DNA of 47,216 bases from a bacterium (GCA_030605565.1 JAUWIB010000124.1:1-47216), one strand, 5' to 3'; positions 33,713-43,382 are shown, counted from the first letter of the stretch. Numbers and translations are program-made. The notes: generated by a model from the sequence alone, not told the origin.

Positions 33713-34259
33713 CGATGTTTCCTTGCTTCTTATCCGATTCTTGCCGGGTGGGCGCGAGCTTTTTCAACGCCGCCCAGCGTTCATCAATTACTTCTGTCTC
33801 GCAACCGCACGGACCCTCGTTGAGATTTTTCCCGCACTGAGCACAGAGACCTTTGCAGTCCTCTGAGCAAAGCGGTTTCAACGACACGGCCAGCAGGATT
33901 GCCTGTCTGACTATCTCTGTCAAGTCGGCGCGCTGGAGATGATCGAGCAGGACATAGTCCTCATGGTCCAGTGCTTCTTTCCGATGCGCGTCGTGCATGT
34001 CTGTGGAACAAACAATAAAGTCGACCGAATTGTTCAGTTCCTTTTCAAACAAAGCGAGGCAGCGCGCGCACTCCAACGTCACCTTGGCTGCGACTTCACC
34101 CTGGCAGTAATACTCCTCGCCGGATTTCTGGATGGCGAGGTCGACTTTTGCCTCTTCTACGGCGTGAACCCCGTCGAAATCCAGAGAAATCTTTTCCGGG
34201 TCAGCCACCAGAGTCTTATGTGCCGGGAACGTTTCAAATTCCCGAAAGTCAACTATCAC
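33699..34259 (-). CDS. yceD: DUF177 (YceD) family protein
   Basis: YceD proteins lie before rpmF in most bacteria and are linked to 23S rRNA/ribosome accumulation; the exact role is not settled. The 186-residue protein shows the family features LECARCLALFEKEL and the C-terminal CSEDCKGLCAQCGKNLNEGP Cys cluster. The frame extends 10 codons upstream (TTG), but that region holds the promoter, so GTG 34259 is taken as the start, with a GAGG four bases before it. It is the first gene of the nine-gene lipid operon and overlaps rpmF by 14 nt. Confidence 0.93.
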   Translation of the reverse strand: MIVDFREFETFPAHKTLVADPEKISLDFDGVHAVEEAKVDLAIQKSGEEYYCQGEVAAKVTLECARCLALFEKELNNSVDFIVCSTDMHDAHRKEALDHEDYVLLDHLQRADLTEIVRQAILLAVSLKPLCSEDCKGLCAQCGKNLNEGPCGCETEVIDERWAALKKLAPTRQESDKKQGNIDGTA

Positions 34260-34267
34260 AGCCTCGA

Positions 34268-34296
34268 ATAGTATACAAAATAGGCGCAAAAGTCAA
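34268..34296 (-). promoter_or_regulatory. Promoter of the yceD-rpmF-fab-rnc operon
   Basis: On the minus strand TTGACT (34291-34296) and TACTAT (34268-34273) are 17 bp apart; an overlapping TATACT gives a 15-bp spacer. The -10 ends eight bases before GTG 34259, so the mRNA should start at or next to the start codon. Confidence 0.6.
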
Positions 34297-34367
34297 GGCA
34301 AAAAGAGCCTTAGAAGGGTTTGCAGGGTAATGGGTTAGGGGGAGTGGGGGCTGAGCCTGAGTGTCTC

Positions 34368-34398
34368 GTGCGCGGTGGACGTCCCCGTCTACCGCGCC
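34368..34398 (+). repeat. GCGG..GTCCCCGTCT palindrome, copy 2
   Basis: The stem GCGGTGGACG pairs with CGTCTACCGC around TCCC. Compared with 11697-11727, two stem pairs changed and pairing is kept. Confidence 0.75.
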
Positions 34399-34457
34399 TG
34401 TATGAGAATGCCACGGGGTGGTTCGGACGTTAGGGAGTGTTGACAAACCCTGGTCAA

Positions 34458-34498
34458 CGTCATTGCGAGGCGCGCCTTGCGTGCCGTGGCAATCTCAA
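34458..34498 (+). repeat. CATTGCGAG...GGCAATCTCA repeat
   Basis: The same ends as 9144-9194 with a shorter, different centre. It is preceded by GGACGTTAGG...TTGACAAACCC, the flank also seen before other copies (9115-9143, 34970-35001). Confidence 0.7.
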
Positions 34499-34514
34499 TT
34501 CGTTGTGTGGGCGG

Positions 34515-34670
34515 CAGACCTCCCGGTCTGCCCCATGTGGGCGGGTGGGTGACCCGCAAGCAATCCAGTAGGTCAGTCCGCCGCGGCGGACTGTGGTCCT
34601 GACACAGCGCCTCGCGCTGTTCTTCGGCTGTCAGCCTGAATCGTCAGGAGGACAGGCCTCCTGACCTACG
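34515..34670. repeat. Cluster of short perfect palindromes
   Basis: It includes GGCAGACC...GGTCTGCC, GTCCGCCGCGGCGGAC, CAGCGCctCGCGCTG and GTCAGGAGG...CCTCCTGAC (34643-34665), the last a copy of the 8970 hairpin. A GTAGGTCAG/CTGACCTAC pair frames the cluster. No gene is present in 34297-35231. Confidence 0.65.
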
Positions 34671-34810
34671 AAACTGGGCAACCCTGCGGGTCAGGGTTTC
34701 GATTCACCGGACACTCACAAGAACACCACCAATTCCTCACAAAACGCTCAGGCACAACCATCAATAAAGAAGAGTAGGGTGTTCGCCACGGCGAACACCA
34801 TTATCGGGAT

Positions 34811-34873
34811 GCCTCGCAATCACCACCGATCCTGTTAAGCGAATACGAAAATACACAAAACGAACCCATTTCG
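34811..34873 (+). repeat. Dispersed repeat, ~65-79 bp, copy C
   Basis: It matches copies A and B from GCCTCGCAATCACCACCGAT through ACAAAACGAACCCATTTCG, about 25 kb away from them. Confidence 0.85.
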
Positions 34874-35001
34874 CTGCAAGCCTATGTCTGTTTTGATAAT
34901 ACGCCTGGCCTGTGTGGCCCGGACGTTCGTCCGGGTTTCTTGGCGGGCATTGCGGGGTTTGACACCCGGACCAAGGGGCTTGTTGAAAAAGGTCCTTTTC
35001 T

Positions 35002-35112
35002 CGTCATTGCGAGCGACCGAAGGGAGCGCGGCAATCTCATACACCAAGTCTGCCAACGAATTGAGATTGCCGCGTCGCTACGACACGAGTGTCTTCGCTC
35101 CTCGCAATGACG
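35002..35112. repeat. Fold-back pair of CATTGCGAG repeats
   Basis: A left copy (35002-35040) and an inverted right copy (about 35060-35112) lie 20 bp apart, so the transcript would fold into one long imperfect hairpin ending CGTCATTGCGAG/CTCGCAATGACG. Confidence 0.75.
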
Positions 35113-35169
35113 GCTCTCGGGGTTTGTCAACAAGCCCCAAGGTCCGGGCCACGTTTGCATGGCAACAAC

Positions 35170-35199
35170 AAAACCCGGCAGATGCAGACATCTGCCGGG
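35170..35199 (-). terminator. Rho-independent terminator of the atp operon, made from a GGCAGATGT palindrome
   Basis: On the minus strand CCCGGCAGATG pairs with CATCTGCCGGG around a TCTG loop (11 bp) and is followed by TTTTGTTGTT, 32 nt after the atpC stop. The stem is a copy of the palindrome found at several other inter-operon sites. Confidence 0.85.
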
Positions 35200-35231
35200 C
35201 ACAGTTTTCGAGTTCTCTATTCGCGAGCCGT

Positions 35232-35651
35232 CTACTTCTTCCGGCCGTGCTCCTTGGCGATGCGCAGGCGGTTGGAGGCGCGGTCGAGAGCCGCGCGCGC
35301 CGATGGCAAATCGATATCGGTCTCGCCCGCACCGGCTGAGATCAGGCGCTTCTTCTCGCGGTCGTAGGCAACCTGCGCGCGTTCAACATCGATCTCATCG
35401 GCCCACTCCACGGCATCGGCCAAAAGCGTCGCGACGTTGTGCGAGACCTCTAAGAACCCTCCCGACACGGCGGTGATTCTCACTTTGTCATCGGCGTCGC
35501 GAAACTCGATCATACCCGGTTTGAGGGCGGTGATCAGCGGCGCGTGGTGCGAAAGGATACCAAGGTATCCCTCGGTGCCGGGGACCACCAGCGAGGTGAT
35601 CTCTTCCTCGTAAAAGGTCTTCTCAGGTGTGACGATCGAAAGTCGAAACAT
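35232..35651 (-). CDS. atpC: ATP synthase epsilon subunit
   Basis: Epsilon links the gamma shaft to the c-ring and can inhibit ATP hydrolysis. The 139-residue protein has the beta-sandwich start [20 protein letters not shown], the [22 protein letters not shown] block, and a C-terminal helical hairpin ([15 protein letters not shown]). It is the last gene of the atp operon, six nt after atpD. Confidence 0.97.
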   Translation of the reverse strand: MFRLSIVTPEKTFYEEEITSLVVPGTEGYLGILSHHAPLITALKPGMIEFRDADDKVRITAVSGGFLEVSHNVATLLADAVEWADEIDVERAQVAYDREKKRLISAGAGETDIDLPSARAALDRASNRLRIAKEHGRKK

Positions 35652-35657
35652 GGGCGC

Positions 35658-37082
<1,425 letters not shown>

Positions 37083-37108
37083 TCAAAAAAACTTACTTTC
37101 GTATCGAG

Positions 37109-37987
37109 CTAACCCTTGAGCGCCTCGGCGCCGGAGACAACCTCCAGCAACTCCTTGGTAATCTGCGCCTGACGAGCTTTGTTGTAATCCAGAGTCAAAG
37201 ACTGGATCATATCACCGGCGTTAGTGGTGGCGGCATTCATGGCGATCATCCGACTGCCATGTTCACTGGCGAACGAGTCGGCCAGCGCCGTAACCATCTT
37301 AGTCGTGGCATAACCGGGCATCAAAGCCGCATAGATCTGTTCAGCATCCGGCTCAAAGATATACTCGGTTGCCATCTGTTCACCAGCGTTAGGATCCTCC
37401 GGTATCTCCGGCGGCGGGATCGGCAGATAGTCCTGCATGATGACCTTGTACCTGGCCATGGACACAAACCGGGTGTACACTATGCTGATCTGATCAGTTT
37501 CTCCCGAGACAAAGCGATTAGTCAAAAACGACACAATCTCTTTTGCGCGATCATAGTCCAAAGTGCCGCCCCAGTCACCCCAGTAACGGGTGATCGGTGT
37601 CGGGCGCCGTTTGAAAAAGTCGTTACCCTTCTTGCCGATGGTGACAAATTCCTGCTCAACAGTGTCATTCTCGCCGAGCCATTGGCCGGTGCGCCTGATG
37701 ATATTGGAGTTGAATGATCCGCAGAAGCCGCGGTCGGAAGTGACCACCACCAGCGTACGCTTCTTGATCTCCCGTTGCTCAAAGTAGGGATGGATGATCT
37801 CACCGGTGGAACCGGCCGCCAGATGGCTGAGCATCTCGTCCATCTTCTGAGCATACGGACGGGCCTGCTCAATACGCTGCTGAGCGCGCCGCAATTTGGC
37901 CGCGGCCACCATCTCCATCGCGCGGGTAATCCGTTGCGTCGAGATTACCGTGCGGATTCTCTTTTTTACTTCACGCAGCGTCGCCAT
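37109..37987 (-). CDS. atpG: ATP synthase gamma subunit
   Basis: Gamma is the rotating shaft of F1. The 292-residue protein has the N-terminal helix REVKKRIRTVISTQRITRAM, the conserved VVVTSDRGFCGSFNSNI, and the C-terminal helix ASEHGSRMIAMNAATTNAGD through NKARQAQITKELLEVVSGAEA. It follows atpA and precedes atpD. Confidence 0.97.
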   Translation of the reverse strand: MATLREVKKRIRTVISTQRITRAMEMVAAAKLRRAQQRIEQARPYAQKMDEMLSHLAAGSTGEIIHPYFEQREIKKRTLVVVTSDRGFCGSFNSNIIRRTGQWLGENDTVEQEFVTIGKKGNDFFKRRPTPITRYWGDWGGTLDYDRAKEIVSFLTNRFVSGETDQISIVYTRFVSMARYKVIMQDYLPIPPPEIPEDPNAGEQMATEYIFEPDAEQIYAALMPGYATTKMVTALADSFASEHGSRMIAMNAATTNAGDMIQSLTLDYNKARQAQITKELLEVVSGAEALKG

Positions 37988-38033
37988 AAGTACGTCTTAC
38001 TGAAATCCTCATTTCACCAGGTGGTCACAACCC

Positions 38034-39542
38034 TCAGGCCTTGAACTGCTGTTTGAACTCCTCCACGGCCGCCTTCAGCTTGGCGCCCAGTTCGTCCGAG
38101 ATTTTCTTCTCCTGGTCCATTGTGTGTTCGATATCGGGATACTTCTGCTTACAGAAGGCCAAAAACTCTGTCTCAAAACGTAGGATGGCGTCGGTCGGGA
38201 TGTCATCGAGGTAGCCATTGGTGCCGGCCCAGATAACCATAACCTGCCGTGCTACCGGCACCGGGACATACTGGCCCTGTTTGAGCAGTTCCACCATCTT
38301 TTCACCGCGGTTGAGTTGCTTCAGGGTGGCCTCGTCGAGATCGGAGCCGAACTGGGTGAAGGCAGCCAACTCACGGTACTGAGCGAGGTCAAGCTTCAGC
38401 GAACCGGCCACCTGTCGCATCATCTTTACCTGAGCATTACCGCCGACACGTGACACCGAGATACCAACGTTGATGGCGGGGCGAATACCACTAAAGAACA
38501 ACTCTCCCTCGAGGAAAATCTGCCCGTCGGTGATCGAAATCACATTGGTCGGAATATAAGCGGCAACGTCACCGGCCTGAGTCTCAATGATCGGCAGCGC
38601 CGTCAGCGAACCACCGCCGAGATCGTCATGGAGTTTGGACGCCCGTTCCAGCAGACGGGAGTGGCAATAGAAGATGTCGCCCGGATAGGCTTCACGTCCC
38701 GGCGGGCGACGCAGCAAGAGCGACAACTGACGATACGCCTGGGCCTGCTTGGAGAGGTCGTCGTAGATACACAGGGCATGTTGGCCGTTGTACAGGAACT
38801 CCTCACCCATAGCGCAGCCGGCGTAGGGTGCGATGTACTGCAGCGGCGCCGGATCAGTGGCGCTGGCCGTAACCACGGTTGTGTACTCCATTGCGCCGTA
38901 CTTCTCCAGAATCTGCACCACCTGCGCCACCGTCGAAGATTTCTGACCGATGGCCACGTAGATGCACTTCACGCCGGAATTTTTCTGGTTGATGATGGTG
39001 TCAATAGCCAGCGCCGTCTTGCCGGTCTGGCGGTCGCCGATGATCAACTCACGCTGACCACGGCCAATCGGTATCATCGAGTCGATCGCCTTAAGTCCCG
39101 TTTGTAGCGGTTCTTTCACCGGCTGGCGTTCGATGACGCCGGGAGCGCGTCCTTCAATGGGGCGAAACTTGTCGGTTACGATCGGTCCCTTGCCATCCAG
39201 CGGCTCACCCAACGGATTGACCACCCGTCCCAACATCGCTTCACCGACTGGAACACTGGCCACTTTGCCGGTGCGCCTGACGGTATCGCCTTCGTGAATA
39301 TGGGTATCGCTCCCGAAAATGGCGGCGCCAACGTTGTCGGCTTCGAGGTTCAACACCAAACCAATAACGTCGCCGGGGAACTGAATCAGCTCGGACATCT
39401 GGACGTCCTCAAGACCCCAGATTCGCGCGATACCATCACCCACCTGGAGTACGGTGCCGACCGACTCCATTTCGAGCTTGGTTTCGTACTTCTCCAGCTC
39501 TTTCTTGATAACCGATGATACTTCTTCCGGGTTGAGACCCAT
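38034..39542 (-). CDS. atpA: ATP synthase alpha subunit
   Basis: Alpha carries the non-catalytic nucleotide sites of F1. The protein (502 residues) has Walker [28 protein letters not shown]-like [15 protein letters not shown], the [14 protein letters not shown] signature, and the [15 protein letters not shown]-terminus. Two adjacent ATGs are possible (39545, 39542); the second is seven bases from AGGAG and is preferred. Confidence 0.98.
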   Translation of the reverse strand: MGLNPEEVSSVIKKELEKYETKLEMESVGTVLQVGDGIARIWGLEDVQMSELIQFPGDVIGLVLNLEADNVGAAIFGSDTHIHEGDTVRRTGKVASVPVGEAMLGRVVNPLGEPLDGKGPIVTDKFRPIEGRAPGVIERQPVKEPLQTGLKAIDSMIPIGRGQRELIIGDRQTGKTALAIDTIINQKNSGVKCIYVAIGQKSSTVAQVVQILEKYGAMEYTTVVTASATDPAPLQYIAPYAGCAMGEEFLYNGQHALCIYDDLSKQAQAYRQLSLLLRRPPGREAYPGDIFYCHSRLLERASKLHDDLGGGSLTALPIIETQAGDVAAYIPTNVISITDGQIFLEGELFFSGIRPAINVGISVSRVGGNAQVKMMRQVAGSLKLDLAQYRELAAFTQFGSDLDEATLKQLNRGEKMVELLKQGQYVPVPVARQVMVIWAGTNGYLDDIPTDAILRFETEFLAFCKQKYPDIEHTMDQEKKISDELGAKLKAAVEEFKQQFKA

Positions 39543-39605
39543 CATCGAACTCCTATCGTTACACAGCTATATTCTTCACAATTACCGAACAAACCCTTAG
39601 CGGGT

Positions 39606-40154
39606 TCAATGTACGCGCACTTTGGCCAATTGGCCCTGGAGAACATCCAGTCCGCGTCTGACGGAGCCGTCGATGATCTCGTTGTGCAGGATGATAATCA
39701 TACCGGCTATAATGCCCGGATCGGTCTTCTCTTCCAACTCAATTGTCATGCCGGTGCGCGCCGCCAGTTTGTCAACCAACCTGCTCCGCTCTTCGGCGGA
39801 GATCGGCACCGCCGTTATCACCGTCACCAGCGCAATGCCGCGCTCGGCCTTAACCAGCCGAATGAACTCACCGATGACCTCATGTAGGTAGCCGATGCGA
39901 TGCTTATCGACCAACACGATCAGGAACTCTACAAGGAGCCGATCTATTCGGTCGGTGAAAACGTCGCGCACCAGGTCCAGTTTATGCCCGTCAAGCACGT
40001 GCGGCGCCATCAGGAAATTGAGCAGGGTCGGATCATCGGTCAGGAAATCCTTGAGATCCTTAAGTTGATCGTGCGCCTGGTCGACCAGGCCGCGCTCCTT
40101 AACCGACAAGAACAAACCGCCGGCGTATTTCTTGGCAACTTCCTGGGCTAACAC
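39606..40154 (-). CDS. atpH: ATP synthase delta subunit
   Basis: Delta ties F1 to the peripheral b stalk. The 182-residue protein is mainly helical, with AKKYAGGLFLSVKERG at the start and the conserved C-terminal block DPGIIAGMIIILHNEIIDGSVRRGLDVLQ. The start is GTG 40154, six nt after the atpF stop. Confidence 0.93.
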   Translation of the reverse strand: MLAQEVAKKYAGGLFLSVKERGLVDQAHDQLKDLKDFLTDDPTLLNFLMAPHVLDGHKLDLVRDVFTDRIDRLLVEFLIVLVDKHRIGYLHEVIGEFIRLVKAERGIALVTVITAVPISAEERSRLVDKLAARTGMTIELEEKTDPGIIAGMIIILHNEIIDGSVRRGLDVLQGQLAKVRVH

Positions 40155-40160
40155 GTCGCT

Positions 40161-40643
40161 TTACGCTTTCTCCACATTATCAATGAAATTGCCGATCAAC
40201 TCACGATGCTTGGGATCATCAAGTTTCTCGTTGATGATCTTCTCGGCCGCGGTGATAGTCATCGTAACCATGTCGTTCCTGAGTTGAACTTTGGCCTTGG
40301 CGACATCGCGTTCGAGTTCATCTTTGGCCTTGATGCTTATCTGGGTGGCATCGTCACGCGCCTCGGCCTTGATTTTTTCAGCGATATTCTTCCCCTCGTT
40401 GACGCCTTCGACTAGTTTGGCTCGGCGTTCGGCATCGATATCCTTCAGCTTTGCCTCATACTCGGCGGTCAACTCAGACACCTTGGTCTTTTCAACTTCG
40501 ATATTGTCGAATTCCTGCTTGATCTTGTTGCGACGCTCCTCCATGATGGCCAACAACGGCCCCCAGGCGTAGCGCTTGAGAATCCAGACGGTTATTACGA
40601 AGCCGACCAGGTGTGTCAGCAATTGCTGCCACTGCAGATCCAT
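40161..40643 (-). CDS. atpF: ATP synthase b subunit
   Basis: Subunit b forms the peripheral stalk. The 160-residue protein has one N-terminal membrane helix (LTHLVGFVITVWILKRYAWG) and a long charged coiled coil (KIKQEFDNIEVEKTKVSELTAEYEAKLKDI and on). ATG 40643 is preceded by AGGTAG. It lies between atpE and atpH. Confidence 0.95.
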   Translation of the reverse strand: MDLQWQQLLTHLVGFVITVWILKRYAWGPLLAIMEERRNKIKQEFDNIEVEKTKVSELTAEYEAKLKDIDAERRAKLVEGVNEGKNIAEKIKAEARDDATQISIKAKDELERDVAKAKVQLRNDMVTMTITAAEKIINEKLDDPKHRELIGNFIDNVEKA

Positions 40644-40701
40644 TATTCTACCTAATGTATAAGGTGTTTTCGTCCTGTCCAGTAAGACCGGTTGGGCAGA
40701 C

Positions 40702-40938
40702 TCAGCCGCCGATCTTTCCCTGGAGAATGAAGAAAACCACCAAAGCGTAAATTGTCAGAGCCTCGATCAGGGCGGCGCCAATAATCATGGCTGTCTGAAT
40801 CTTGCCGGCGGCCTCAGGCTGGCGACCGATTGCTTCCATCGCGGAACCTACGGCGCGACCCAATCCGTAACCCGAACCGCACGCAGCCAGAGACACACCA
40901 AACGGCAGCGCTAATGACAACATCGACTGGTAATCCAT
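40702..40938 (-). CDS. atpE: ATP synthase c subunit (rotor ring)
   Basis: Subunit c forms the ion-carrying rotor. The 78-residue hairpin has the polar loop GRQPEAAGK (38-46) between two membrane helices and the ion-binding Glu59 in [17 protein letters not shown]. Leu26 stands where sodium enzymes have Gln, and Ala60 where they have Ser/Thr, so proton coupling is expected. ATG 40938 is chosen because TTTGGAGG lies five bases upstream; the longer frame would start inside the ribosome binding site. Confidence 0.96.
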   Translation of the reverse strand: MDYQSMLSLALPFGVSLAACGSGYGLGRAVGSAMEAIGRQPEAAGKIQTAMIIGAALIEALTIYALVVFFILQGKIGG

Positions 40939-40996
40939 CATTTCCTCCAAATAGCTGAAGCTATATTGTTGTTACTACTCTCTTCTTGTTCGTTTG

Positions 40997-41863
40997 TCAG
41001 TGATGCCCCTCCTCGTGAGGAAGCATCATCAAAATATAAATGGTCGAAAGCAACGTAAATACCAAAGCCTGAATCGTCGACAGGAGCAACCCCAAAAGAA
41101 TGAACGGCACGTTGAACGGCAGTCCGATGGGCGACCCGGTAAAGGCCAGCGCCGCAACTCCCAACCCCACAAAGGCGGCCACCAGAACATCCTCGCCGGT
41201 GATGTTGCCGAAGAGTCGTAAAGCCAGGCTGAGCGGTTTGGCCAGTTCGCCGATGATATGCATGGGCAGCATAATTGGCACCAACGCCCACGAAATGGCA
41301 TCACGAGGTTGTCCCGCCAAGTGATCGGCATATCCGACCACGCCGAGCCGCTTGACGCCAGTGTACTGGGCATAAAAGAACGTGCAGATAGCGAGCGAGG
41401 CGGTGATGTTTATACTCGTCGACGGGGAGTGTCCGAACGGGATAATTCCCATGAAATTCATCAGCAAAATATAGAAAAACAGAGTCCCCAGATACGGCGT
41501 GTAGCGTCTGGCTTCTTTGCCCAGAATTGTGTACAAGAAATTGTACATCCCCTCGACCAGCATCTCGATCACATTCTGAAAAGGTCCGGGGATCATCTGA
41601 CGTTTGGCGTAGACGCGGGTGGCGATAATGATAAAGAAAATGGCGATGGCAAAGGCAAAAATGACATTCACCCATTCGTTTGCCCAGCCGTGTCCGCCGG
41701 TTATCAACCCGACCAGATTCGGAAGATGCGGCGGACCTTCATGACCGCCCTCGTGCTCACCTGCTTCGGCCGATTGACTGTCGCCGCCGGAGGCGATCAT
41801 CATCAGGAAGGGCGTGAGCTTCGCGCCGGCTAAGGCCAGAATATGGGTGTAGTAGAGAATCAT
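40997..41863 (-). CDS. atpB: ATP synthase a subunit
   Basis: Subunit a forms the proton half-channels next to the c-ring. The 288-residue membrane protein has the essential Arg in LSLALRLFGNITGEDVL and several hydrophobic helices. An N-terminal hydrophilic stretch rich in Gly, His and Glu (SQSAEAGEHEGGHEGPPH) precedes the first conserved helix; the C-terminus is HEEGHH. The start ATG 41863 overlaps the atpI-like stop (ATGA). Confidence 0.96.
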   Translation of the reverse strand: MILYYTHILALAGAKLTPFLMMIASGGDSQSAEAGEHEGGHEGPPHLPNLVGLITGGHGWANEWVNVIFAFAIAIFFIIIATRVYAKRQMIPGPFQNVIEMLVEGMYNFLYTILGKEARRYTPYLGTLFFYILLMNFMGIIPFGHSPSTSINITASLAICTFFYAQYTGVKRLGVVGYADHLAGQPRDAISWALVPIMLPMHIIGELAKPLSLALRLFGNITGEDVLVAAFVGLGVAALAFTGSPIGLPFNVPFILLGLLLSTIQALVFTLLSTIYILMMLPHEEGHH

Positions 41864-42282
41864 CGAACCGCCTCACCGAGATTATCGCTTTTGTTCGGCC
41901 CTTTATCAAGCCCCAGGAGCGCCCGGCCCAACGCCTTCAGCGCCAAAACGGCCAGACAAATCGAAAACCCGATCAACAGATTCAAAGGGCTGAATTGCGG
42001 CACTTTCAACAGCGCATAACCGGCCAGATATAACAAGGGAAACTTCACCAGTAAGGCTACGATCAGTCGAGCGGTATCTATGCCCTCGGGACGGATCGCT
42101 GAACGGACCACGGCAGAAAGAAAGATAAGGTTGACAATTCCCCACACCCCGCCCGAAAAAACGGCCAAGGCGGTATAGGTACCAAAATAGTAAACGCCGA
42201 AAGGCAGGAAGATAAGCAGGACGACGCCGATAGTGCGAAGTGTGCGCGCCAGGAAATCAAGTCCGAGGTTACTGTTCGGCAT
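41860..42282 (-). CDS. atpI: ATP synthase I-like membrane protein
   Basis: This 140-residue protein has about four hydrophobic segments (TIGVVLLIFLPFGVYYFGTY; ALAVFSGGVWGIVNLIFLSAV; LLVKFPLLYLAGYALL; LNLLIGFSICLAVLALKAL). Length, hydrophobicity and place before atpB fit the AtpI/ATP synthase subunit I group, which helps assemble the c-ring or import magnesium. ATG 42282 is chosen because AGAAGAGGA precedes it; a TTG five codons earlier is the alternative. It overlaps the AtpZ gene by 14 nt. Confidence 0.85.
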   Translation of the reverse strand: MPNSNLGLDFLARTLRTIGVVLLIFLPFGVYYFGTYTALAVFSGGVWGIVNLIFLSAVVRSAIRPEGIDTARLIVALLVKFPLLYLAGYALLKVPQFSPLNLLIGFSICLAVLALKALGRALLGLDKGPNKSDNLGEAVR

Positions 42283-42532
42283 TGTCCTCTTCTTCAATCT
42301 TAGCTGCCTTCTTTACCAGTTTGTAGGTCTCTATTCCGGCCGCACCGAACCCGAGAAAAATCCCTGCGATCATCAAGTACGGCTCTGTTCCAAACCTGTC
42401 GTCAGCCCAACGGCCGCCGAAAAAACCTAATAATGGCGACACCAGCAGGATAGCCGGTACTGTTGCCAACAAACCGGTTTGCCTGAGAAACCTGCTCGGC
42501 TTCTTGTCGCGTCGTGAATCCAGGAGGGCCAC
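42269..42532 (-). CDS. atpZ: AtpZ/AtpI-family small membrane protein
   Basis: The 87-residue protein has a basic N-terminus, two membrane segments (GLLATVPAILLVSPLLGFFGG and PYLMIAGIFLGFGAAGIETY) joined by a WADDRFG turn, and an acidic C-terminus. This is the AtpZ/AtpQ layout at the head of atp operons. The start is GTG 42532 with a GAGGGTG box. It is the first gene of the operon; its promoter is at 42562-42589. Confidence 0.87.
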   Translation of the reverse strand: MALLDSRRDKKPSRFLRQTGLLATVPAILLVSPLLGFFGGRWADDRFGTEPYLMIAGIFLGFGAAGIETYKLVKKAAKIEEEDNAEQ

Positions 42533-42561
42533 GTTTATACACCCTCAATTTTTGACTGGCA

Positions 42562-42589
42562 AATATACCGACCGGGCAAACAATGTCAA
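42562..42589 (-). promoter_or_regulatory. atp operon promoter
   Basis: On the minus strand a perfect TTGACA (42584-42589) and TATATT (42562-42567) are 16 bp apart, about 30 bp before GTG 42532. It is back to back with the promoter at 42606-42634. Confidence 0.75.
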
Positions 42590-42605
42590 ACGATTTTTGA
42601 TCCTT

Positions 42606-42634
42606 TTGTGAAATTAATCACTTTCGAGTATAAT
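42606..42634 (+). promoter_or_regulatory. Likely promoter of the receiver-protein gene
   Basis: TTGTGA (42606-42611) and a perfect TATAAT (42629-42634) are 17 bp apart. The leader to ATG 42813 would be about 170 nt. Confidence 0.5.
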
Positions 42635-42812
42635 GGGAACCAAATCTCCATTATCAGGTTATATCATGGTTGATGAAGTACAAAGTTTTATGTATCTGAG
42701 GAGTTCACATTGTACGAGATTTTCCGATATTATTATGTAGTGCTCGACACATCGGGATTTGCCGCGCGAAGGGGTAACCCTGCCCAACACGCGGCTACCA
42801 GCATTTGGGGGA

Positions 42813-43190
42813 ATGGTCTTGAAGGTACTGGTTGTTGACGATGAAGAGATGATCCTGTCCATCGCGACCAAGATTCTCGAGCGACAGGGTTACGAAGTGA
42901 TCACGGCTTGGTCTGGTGAAGAGGGGATCAGGAAGTGCTTCGAGCAGTCCGACCGGATCGATCTGATGCTTCTGGATTTGACTATGCCGGGGCTTTCCGG
43001 TGTTGAGACGCTACGCCGGGTACGCCAAACCCGCCCCGATCTGCCGTGCATAATCTCCAGCGGGCACAACGCCGACTGGGATAGCATCCCCGAGGATTTG
43101 AAGGCCAACGTACATTTTCTGCGGAAACCGTACCGGGCCGAGAAGCTCACGGAACTGGTGAACAGTATTCTGTTGACAGAGACAACTTAG
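42813..43190 (+). CDS. Stand-alone response-regulator receiver protein
   Basis: Receiver domains are switched by phosphorylation from a histidine kinase. The 125-residue protein is only a receiver: acidic pair Asp9/Asp10, phospho-acceptor Asp55 in LMLLDLTMPG, Ser82/83, and Lys105 in LRKPYRAEKL. No output domain follows, as in CheY/Spo0F-type relays. ATG 42813 is chosen because the conserved strand VLKVLVVDDEE begins there; the frame extends 18 codons upstream to a TTG. GGGGG lies very close to the ATG, so TTG 42819 is another option. No kinase is adjacent. Confidence 0.88.
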   Translation: MVLKVLVVDDEEMILSIATKILERQGYEVITAWSGEEGIRKCFEQSDRIDLMLLDLTMPGLSGVETLRRVRQTRPDLPCIISSGHNADWDSIPEDLKANVHFLRKPYRAEKLTELVNSILLTETT

Positions 43191-43246
43191 ACAGGAGCAG
43201 CACTTCGTTTGTGAGTTTGGGGTATCCAGTGTTCGCCCACAGGGTG

Positions 43247-43325
43247 CGCCATCCTTCGACTCCGCTCAGGACGACGTTGAGGGGAATGCTCAGGATGACG
43301 TTGGGGGGAATGTTCAGGATGACAT
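43247..43325 (+). repeat. CCTTCGACTCCGCTCAGG repeat with a 24-bp tandem duplication
   Basis: After the CTTCGACTCCGCTCAGGACG motif, a 24-bp unit with TCAGGATG is repeated twice (43274-43297 and 43298-43321) with two substitutions. Confidence 0.65.
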
Positions 43326-43329
43326 TTCG

Positions 43330-43355
43330 GCAGGATCACAGGGATCCTGCTCTAC
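43330..43355 (+). repeat. GCAGGATC...GATCCTGC hairpin repeat
   Basis: A relative of the 8970 and 34643 hairpins, sharing the CACAGG centre and a following CTAC. Confidence 0.6.
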
Positions 43356-43382
43356 GAGAACTTGGTGAAAAGCCTCAAGGAC

